14,395 nt of DNA, taken from positions 1 to 14,395 of the forward strand of contig NAOQ01000343.1 in assembly GCA_002751075.1 (NCBI GenBank), read 5' to 3'. Shown here piece after piece: positions 1 through 7,100 of this stretch. The number at the start of each line of letters is the position of its first letter. Within the stretch, counting starts at the first letter, position 1. Under the pieces are notes generated by a model, which was not told the DNA's origin, made no database searches, and was given only the letters and a program-made list of their open reading frames with translations. The position numbers were made by a program, and so were the translations under genes. The DNA is from Ichthyophonus hoferi (Eukaryota > Opisthokonta > Ichthyosporea > Ichthyophonida > Ichthyophonidae).

Positions 1-10
1 AGTTCAATAG

Positions 11-88
11 GAAGGTTGCCCATTTGAGCATGAGGGGAAAATGGACATTTCCAAGTGCCCCCACTTTAAAAACCACGGTGAAGTTAAG
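11..88 (+). repeat. Intragenic coding duplication, copy 1
   Basis: This 26-codon unit reads from EGCPFEHEGK to NHGEVK. It matches 672-749 at 72 of 78 bases without gaps. Five of the six differences are silent (Glu, Gly, Lys, Ile, Gly codons); one changes Val to Ala. The similarity appears to run a little further upstream, where this copy lacks one base relative to the other. Confidence 0.9.
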
Positions 89-854
89 AAAACAGAATGC
101 CCCTTTCTCAAGGAGCACAATGTCAGTGAATGCCCAGCCTTTGCTAAAGGTAATAATTACTTGAAAAAATGGGAAGAAACAAATTTTATGTTTGTACGAA
201 AGAAGATGAGAACATAATGTGTACAAAGTTGAGGTTTTACATACACAATTTTCTGCAATCTGGCTTCCTGGTTGTGTCTGTATTTTCAAATTTGTTTTGA
301 TATATAGGGGATATTGATATACATTGTAATTCACAGGCTGCCCATTCAAGGGTAATGAGTGTCCCTACAAGAGCATGAGTCATGAAGAGGCTGTTGCCAT
401 GATGGAGAAGTGCCCCCACCTTAAGGTATGTGGATGCTTACATATATAGTGCATGCTAATGAAAACGCGTATTCTGCCTTCGGAAAAGTTTTTTTTTGTT
501 AGGAGTAGTGGCGGTAGTGTGTTTTTTCACTTTGTGGAGACTTTAGTGTTTAAATAATCATGTATTACATGATGCTAAAGGCTGAGATAAAGATACTGAG
601 AACCACTTACTAACGTAAATATCCCATTACAGGAATATTTGGCCAAGTGCCCCAAGTACAACCCAAATAAGGAAGGTTGCCCATTTGAACATGAGGGAAA
701 GATGGACATCTCCAAGTGCCCCCACTTTAAAAACCACGGCGAAGCTAAGGTAGCAGAAGCCGAAACTGCCCAGCCGAAGACTGCAAAATGTCCTTTCTCT
801 AAGAAAGAGGCCAAACCCAATGCTCCTGGCTGCCCCTTTTCCAAAAAGGCCTAA
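11..854 (+). CDS. Cys-Pro repeat protein, 5' partial, at least 3 exons
   Basis: Three exons are visible: 11-149 (start uncertain), 337-425 and 633-854, with stop TAA at 852-854. Introns 150-336 and 426-632 have GT-AG ends, and the phases (1, then 0) keep the frame open. The visible product is about 149 residues. It is hydrophilic, rich in Lys/Glu/His, and built of short units such as GCPFEHEGK, KCPHFK, ECPYKS, KCPFSKK and GCPFSKK. All 12 cysteines are followed by proline, usually then Phe, His or Tyr. No membrane segment is seen; a signal peptide cannot be judged because the N-terminus is missing. I do not recognise the family. Cys-Pro dipeptides are the core of heme-regulatory motifs (yeast HAP1, BACH1, HRI), so heme binding is a reasonable but unproven inference; metal or redox binding is the alternative. 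The gene is real on the evidence of matching splice sites, conserved repeat units and silent divergence between its duplicated parts. Confidence 0.85.
608..614 (+). other. Intron branch site TACTAAC
   Basis: A perfect TACTAAC heptamer lies 16 bases before the acceptor AG at 631-632. This is the optimal branch-site sequence known from yeast, and such strict branch sites are common in fungi. It supports the 426-632 intron and the plus-strand gene model. Confidence 0.7.
672..749 (+). repeat. Intragenic coding duplication, copy 2
   Basis: This is the second copy of the 26-codon unit, inside the last exon of the Cys-Pro repeat gene and ending NHGEAK. Here the reading frame continues upstream without a break through KCPKYNPNK, unlike the first copy. 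A direct repeat this similar 660 bp apart could cause misassembly or unequal crossing-over. Confidence 0.9.
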
Positions 855-1100
855 GCGTATACTTTCCTCTAGAAGCCTGCCCAAGAATAATAATTCTGGA
901 TGATTATTCCACAGTGCTAGAAGGATTGTAGCGCCTTCAAATTCTTTGTTCCTAAGAAATTTATAGATTTATAATAAGTCAAACCCATATTGTTTCTCAG
1001 ATGGTGAGACTCCATAATTTTATTGTTGGTCCCCCTGTATAGAAATCAATATATGCATATATGTTTACGTATGTATATATATAATTTCTGTGATTAAACT

Positions 1101-1106
1101 AATAAA
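1101..1106 (+). terminator. Candidate polyadenylation signal, Cys-Pro repeat gene
   Basis: AATAAA lies about 250 bp after the stop codon, in an AT-rich stretch and followed by a T-rich region. It would give a 3' UTR of about 270 bases. Further AATAAA-like hexamers occur at 1250-1270 in an A-rich run, so the exact signal is uncertain. Confidence 0.4.
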
Positions 1107-2555
1107 TGTATTTGCAACACTTATACAAGCTTAATATTCGTAACGGGGAGAATGTGCAACGCGAACACATTATATGCTCCAACTACGTGCAGCTTTTCTC
1201 CTTTTGAAAGAAAAAAATTAATGTTCGATTTTAACTACCTGGATGGTAGAAAATAAAAATAATAATAAATAAGCACAGCTTATAGTGCAGTTATACCAAG
1301 TTTGTCTGCTTTGATTTTTTTTTTTTTTTGTATCATACAAGTGAGAAATACATTATGGTGTTTGACAAACCTGTTAATCTTAGTTGCTGAACCAGTTTAG
1401 TGTTTGGATTAGTAGTTTTTAAACTCCAACGCCTACCATTAAACCCGCAGTTGATAAAACAAAAATTGAACTTTCTTCCAGTAAGTATTGGTTTCTCATT
1501 CCCACTTTTTTTTTTGTAGACCAGAGCTACCTAGCATAAATTGGTTGCTAATAATATCTATATGCTATACGTGCATTTGATATCATATTTTGAGCTATGT
1601 ATACATGATTACATAGGTTTAAATTATTATTTTTAATTAAAATTTTATTAATAACTCCATAATACTTAAACTAAGTAACGTATTTGTTACTACTTATGAC
1701 AACGCATATCATCTTGATATAATTGTGTTGAGTTTTGATTTAATTAAATGTAGGTAAATAAATATAAATGTAAATTTGCAAGTGTCAAAGTGGCCATAAT
1801 AGATCATGTAAATATATAAGGGATACAAATGGCAAAAAGAAATATACCGTCAATAAGAATAGTGTTAAATAATTTTTCACATGAATTTTTTAGCATTACA
1901 TAATCAGACTCAAAAAAAGAAAGATAACAACTTGACCTGTGCATTTGGGTGTCTCTGGGTTTAAATTAAGTAGTCCTCCTGTTATACTTTGCCCATTTTA
2001 AGTTTTATTAGAACAAAGGCAGTCACTCTGACACAGTCATAGAACGTCTATGGTACTTCTAGGTAGTTACTCATGCGTTGTGCATCCTATTCAACTCTAT
2101 TATTTAATAAACAATTTATCTTGTCATGGATTATTGAAGACAAATTGTACTACCACAATTCAATCGCTACAACGTTTACGGCACACGATTGTTCACTTTC
2201 GAGTTTTTCTTGGTATCTATGAATACAGATTTTGGAATATAAATACACTCCAATCAGTCATATAAGCTTGACCAAATTAAAACCTGCTCAACATTCCGAG
2301 ATACATAAAAACATTTTTCACATAAAAAGCAAAATACAGAGAATACAATGATATTATTGGTGAGTGCTAGGATGCAACTTATAATAGAATATATGTTTGA
2401 CGCATATGACATGAAAATATTTTTACGTTTTTATAAGACATGGCCAGCTTTTACCCTCTTGGTAGTCAAATTACATTTTACATTTCTTTCTAAGATAAAA
2501 AGAATTATTAGGTTTATATAGAGTAGAAATGTCTTCAAATAATAATTTAAAACAC

Positions 2556-2603
2556 TAATTAGTAATCGTTGATTGGTGGACATCAGATGCAAGTATGACG
2601 TCA
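2556..2603. promoter_or_regulatory. Possible regulatory module 1 (AT motif, CCAAT, CRE)
   Basis: In order this holds TAATTAGTAATC (2556-2567), ATTGG (an inverted CCAAT box, 2572-2576) and the full palindrome TGACGTCA (2596-2603). TGACGTCA is the consensus site of CREB/ATF-type bZIP factors and CCAAT is the site of NF-Y/HAP complexes. The module lies about 1 kb before the presumed WD40-gene promoter. Function is inferred from motifs only. Confidence 0.3.
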
Positions 2604-3114
2604 AAATTGTTATACATTGTTAGATCGCTCAGGTATGCTTATTACTAATATATGTTGTAATAAAAAAGATTTATAGTAGTAGACACTATAATTGATGTTG
2701 CTGTTATTGTGGTTGTTGCTACTGTTATTTGTACGACTATTATATTACTATTATTATTATTGCTATTATTATGAACATACACATATTAAAATGTTATTTT
2801 ATCAAACAAACTTGCTTAATTATTAAAATATAGCATGTATATATAAGTATTGGGAATTTTGAAATTAGCAATATTTAATCATTCTAAATATATTGCTATA
2901 TTGCTGTAATATTCTGCATAAATGACATTTGTAGACCGCAATCATAATTATTGCACTACAAAATTATAGGGCTTAATATATGCTCTACTAATATTGATCC
3001 AACTAGTTAACTGTCTATTACATTATATTATATTATGTTATATTATATTGTTGTATGTTAAATTAAAAACCTCAATTGTACCTAGATGGATTTGGAGTTT
3101 CTGTTAGTAGCTGA

Positions 3115-3167
3115 TAATTAGTAATCTCTATTGAGCTTTCCTATTGGCGCTTCACGTCATGATGTAA
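3115..3167. promoter_or_regulatory. Possible regulatory module 2 (AT motif, CCAAT, CRE-like)
   Basis: The same order recurs: TAATTAGTAATC (3115-3126), ATTGG (3143-3147), then TCACGTCA (3152-3159), which reads TGACGTGA on the minus strand. It is followed by TGATGTAA (3160-3167), a second weak CRE-like octamer. The AT motif is identical to that at 2556, and its distance to the CRE-type octamer is nearly the same (37 against 40 bases). Confidence 0.3.
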
Positions 3168-3612
3168 TCAAAATGCCGTTCATTAAAATCTAAAGACGGT
3201 GGGAGCCACTAGAATTCCCTAACTTAAATACCATCTACTGAGTGAAATAACCCACATGGGAACTATAATTAATATATTTTCAATTTAAAATTAATTTACG
3301 TATTAAGTACAATAAATTTCAATTATTTTTTATTAAATTTAATAGGTAAATAGCAAAATAAATATAATAAACATGTTTCAGTATTAGACTATAGAGTCAC
3401 CCCGTTAACGAATATTGACGATATTTAACCAATAATAATGAATAATTATCCAACCGGCTAAAAAGATTTAAGACGAATCTGAATTTAAAATTTAGCTGGA
3501 ATAATATATTTATATAATTATACTACTATATACTTAAAACATAGAGTTTGTTTTCTAGGTTATATTTTGTAGTAGCGGTGCAGTGGTGGTTGAGTGTTGG
3601 TATGGTGTAGAG

Positions 3613-3625
3613 TATATATATATAT
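3613..3625 (+). promoter_or_regulatory. TATA-like element, presumed promoter of the DCAF7 homologue
   Basis: An alternating TA run of 13 bases follows a GT-rich stretch and precedes more balanced sequence at about 3640-3780 that could be 5' leader. If used as a TATA box, transcription would start near 3645-3655, giving a leader of about 540 bases before intron removal. Similar TA runs occur in introns here, so position is the main argument. Confidence 0.3.
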
Positions 3626-3644
3626 CATTGGTATGAAGAGTATA

Positions 3645-4191
3645 GTCTAGTCGCTAAGAAACTCCCACCTTTGAAAAGTCTGTTGCTTGAGAGGGAGTTG
3701 TGAGGAAGACATTTACACACGATCCTGTTTCCATCACTCTTCTACCTATACGTATACTGACTGTTGTTTAAACAGCTACTGTCCTTTATTTTTTTAGGTT
3801 AGTAAGTTATATGTAATGTTTGCGGCTTTTCCGACGGAAACCGTGTATAATACCTTGTTCTTTTTTATTTTAAGAATATCAGTGTAAACGTAGGTAAAAC
3901 ATATCTTTGGATTTTCTAACCAATGTGCAAATTAATGCATTGGGAGCCCTATTTGTTTTATTTTATACTTACTGCAGTTGTTTTGCATGTTTTTAGTTTT
4001 TTTACATGCCTTTCTTGATGATACAATTGTAGCCTCAGAGGTAGGTAAGGTTATGAATGAGAATAAGAAAATATAGGAGGTAACAATATAGTTGGAAACT
4101 GTACACCATATGGTTTTACTTATTCGCGTATTGTATATAAAGAGAGTTTCCTCTTTTATTGTTGATAAAAGTTTTATTATATTATACAGTG
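3645..4191 (+). other. Presumed 5' leader, with possible leader intron and hairpin
   Basis: No coding sequence is recognisable here. A 7-bp perfect stem, AACTCCC (3660-3666) with GGGAGTT (3693-3699), could fold near the presumed mRNA 5' end. The bases just before the WD40 start codon (4182-4189) read TTATACAG, the same acceptor form used by three coding introns of this gene, so the leader may be spliced to 4190. GAG/GTAGGT near 4040 is one possible donor. All of this is inferred from sequence. Confidence 0.3.
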
Positions 4192-7100
4192 ATGGAACAT
4201 AAACGAAGGAAAGAAATCTACACTTATGCCTCCACCTCTCCTCTCTACACTATTGGCTGGAGCTCTCGTTTTGGCTTTGAAGATCGTTTAGCTACAGGAA
4301 GTTTTATTGAAGAATATGCTAATAAGGTATAGAGGGGGGTTATAGGGTCTGTTGTGCTTCTGGTATATATATGTGTGTTGTGTTGTGTGTGTTTGTGTAT
4401 GTATGTGTATATGTTAGGAGCATAAATTTATTTATACAGCACATGTATGATTCCATATACATATACATATATATTAAATACATATATTAATTATATAAAA
4501 TTTCTATACTACACATATACACGTAACTACTTTGATTTTCTCGCTTTTTATTATTTTACATGAATGATATAATTGGTAACCCTTATTATGTATATGTTTT
4601 TATAATATTTTATGTTTAATAGTGTACGTCCAAGTACTCGGTATGATTATTATCCAGTAATTTTCGTGATAGGGTTTCATTTGCTGTGAGAGGGAGTATG
4701 GGATTGGAAGGGAGGGATAAGGAAAAGATGAGAGAAGGAAAATTGTGTTGTTCTGTATTTGACGAAAAGGGATGGATATTAGACATTGGAGTAATACAGA
4801 AGAATGCGTTGATTGGGTCCTATCAATATAGTGTGTATATTACAGGCCAATTAAAATTTATATGAACAGTCTGGGATAGTGTCTTTCTGTAATAGGCAAG
4901 AGTTTTAAAAAAGGTTGTGTATGTATATGTATATATGCATGTATGTATATATATATAAGGAATGCATTGATTAATGGCATTATATTAACAGTATGGTATA
5001 TCTATTATTATATATACATATATATACAGGTAGAGATTGTACAATTAGACAAAGAGAAGGATGAGTACATACGTACCACCCAGTTCGAGCATCCTTATCC
5101 AACCACAAAGATTATGTGGATACCCGATAAGGTATAGATAAATATGTATTGTGTGTGTATGTGTATATGTATGTAGATGTACGTGTGAACCACTCTTGCT
5201 TTAATCTATCTCGACTACTACTGTAGTAAGGTACATACACGTCTTTTTACAAAGAGAGGAAAAAGAAAAACTGTGCGATAGTTTGTAAGGAATATATGGA
5301 ATATACCGTTCCTATCTTGCTATATGTGTATCTATATATAATTATCTTATAATTCTTTCCTATGCTCTTTATGTTTTTTTGCATTTCTAATTGTACACTC
5401 CATGGGTAGATAGGTAATACATACACTGACCTTGTTTTAATGGATGAAGAGGTGGTTGATGGCGCATTCTTCTTGAACCATGTACATACATACATACATG
5501 TATTCATACATACCTACATACACATCCACTTTACCCTAGCTATGCTCACTACTTCTCCTCTCCCTCTCCCCCTCCCCCAGCTGGGCACGCACCCTGACCT
5601 GCTAGCCACCTCTGGTGATTACCTTAGACTGTGGCAGGTACATGACGACGGTCATGTCACGTCTAAATGCCTGCTTAATAGCGTAAGCTTTGTTACCTAA
5701 TCTGTCTCTATTGCTATTGCTACCTCTCTAGCTCTCTCTTCTATTTTAATCCATCTTCTATTTTCCTTTTATCTATAAATAAATTATTTTGTAAGATGGC
5801 AAAGTTGTGTGGATGCAATGGCTTAATAGAATTGCTATATGCGGAAAGGATATGTTTAAAGTATGTTTAAAGCCTCTGTGATAATATAAAACTATTTTTA
5901 CGAGGCATACATGTATAACATACATACATCCATACATGCATGTTTATATAAGAGATGAGGGGGAAAGGAGAGAGATAGAGAAAAACCTAAAATGAAATTA
6001 AGCGAACGTATATGTATGCGTGGTGTATTGTTTACTATGTGATTATTGTCATCCGTATGTTGCTATGACTGTATATGGTTTCCTCGTTCCAGGACTATCA
6101 TAATCTGCAACACCATTTTACTTTTACTTTTATTTGTTACCTATCTATTTACAATCTTGTAATTTCAATGCAATTTTATGATTCACACCCAATCACTAAC
6201 AAGTATAGTGGTATACAGAACAAGGATTCGGAGTATTGCGCCCCTTTGACCTCTTTTGATTGGAACGAGAGTGATCCAGATATTGTTGGTACATCCAGTG
6301 TGGATACTACTTGTACTATATGGCAGCTGGAGGTATATTATATATAAATGTGTAGGTATATGCTTATGTATATGTACATGTGTTGTACATGTATATGTAT
6401 GCATGCTATATTTTCTATGTTATAGTGTGATCTATAATAACGTATGTCGTATAAGATTATGTATGTATCTGTTTACCTACCCCCCCGTGATATTTCTGTT
6501 TTCATTGTACATACTTGACTGGATATATATATATAGACGACTGTGTATGTTTGCTTATATATGTCATATAGGAATAGACATGGACGTTCGTACTTAGCAA
6601 TGTGTACCCATTCATATTCTTACTTTTATTCTGACATACTTATACATGCCTACATACACCTCTCTACACCCACCTACACATATACCTGCACGTATACAGA
6701 CACAACAAGTCAAAGCACAACTAATTGCCCACGATAAAGAGGTATATGATATATGTTTCTCCCCTGGGAGCAATCTCTTTGCGTCTGTGGGTGCCGACGG
6801 GTCGGTCCGCCAATTTGATATGAGGTATGCGTAGAAATACTATGCAACACTATACTATATTATAGTAGAAGGAAAATAGGTTTTATAATACTATGCAACA
6901 CTATACTATATTATATTATATTATATTATATTATATTATATTATATTAGAAGGAAAATAGGTTTTATAATGCTATGCAACACTATACTTTATTATATTAT
7001 ATTAGCATGGAGGTGGGCATGCTAAGATATGACTCATTATATGCCTACCTATAGAGGTTATATACATGGTTGGTCTATAGGGGCGTGTATTTGTTACGCG

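Larger units (their letters stand above)
855..3600. other. Intergenic region without recognisable gene
   Basis: After the 3' UTR of the Cys-Pro gene this stretch is AT-rich, with stop codons in all frames and no exon-like GC rise. It contains a 15-base T run at 1315-1329, an ATT-rich triplet run near 2737-2773 and a TATTA-type simple repeat near 3017-3060. A 71-codon open frame at 2050-2265 has no family resemblance I can see and no flanking splice or promoter support. The upstream regulatory DNA of the WD40 gene probably lies in its distal part. Confidence 0.6.

Noticed and set aside
575-884. Open frames of 85-89 codons on the minus strand
   Set aside because: They are antisense readings of the repetitive CP exon; the plus-strand frame has splice sites, repeat conservation and silent divergence in its favour.
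1315-1329. 15-base T run as the poly-A tail of a minus-strand retroposed insert
   Set aside because: No flanking target duplication or recognisable insert is seen. Several shorter T runs nearby suggest ordinary low-complexity sequence.
2050-2265. 71-codon plus-strand open frame
   Set aside because: The product resembles no family I know, and there is no promoter, splice or composition support.
4010-4040. TGATGA followed by CTCAG, considered as a box C/D snoRNA
   Set aside because: There is no proper CUGA D box, terminal stem or guide arrangement.
6256-6597. 113-codon plus-strand open frame
   Set aside because: It overlaps exon 4 of the WD40 gene in another frame and continues through microsatellite sequence, giving a low-complexity product.
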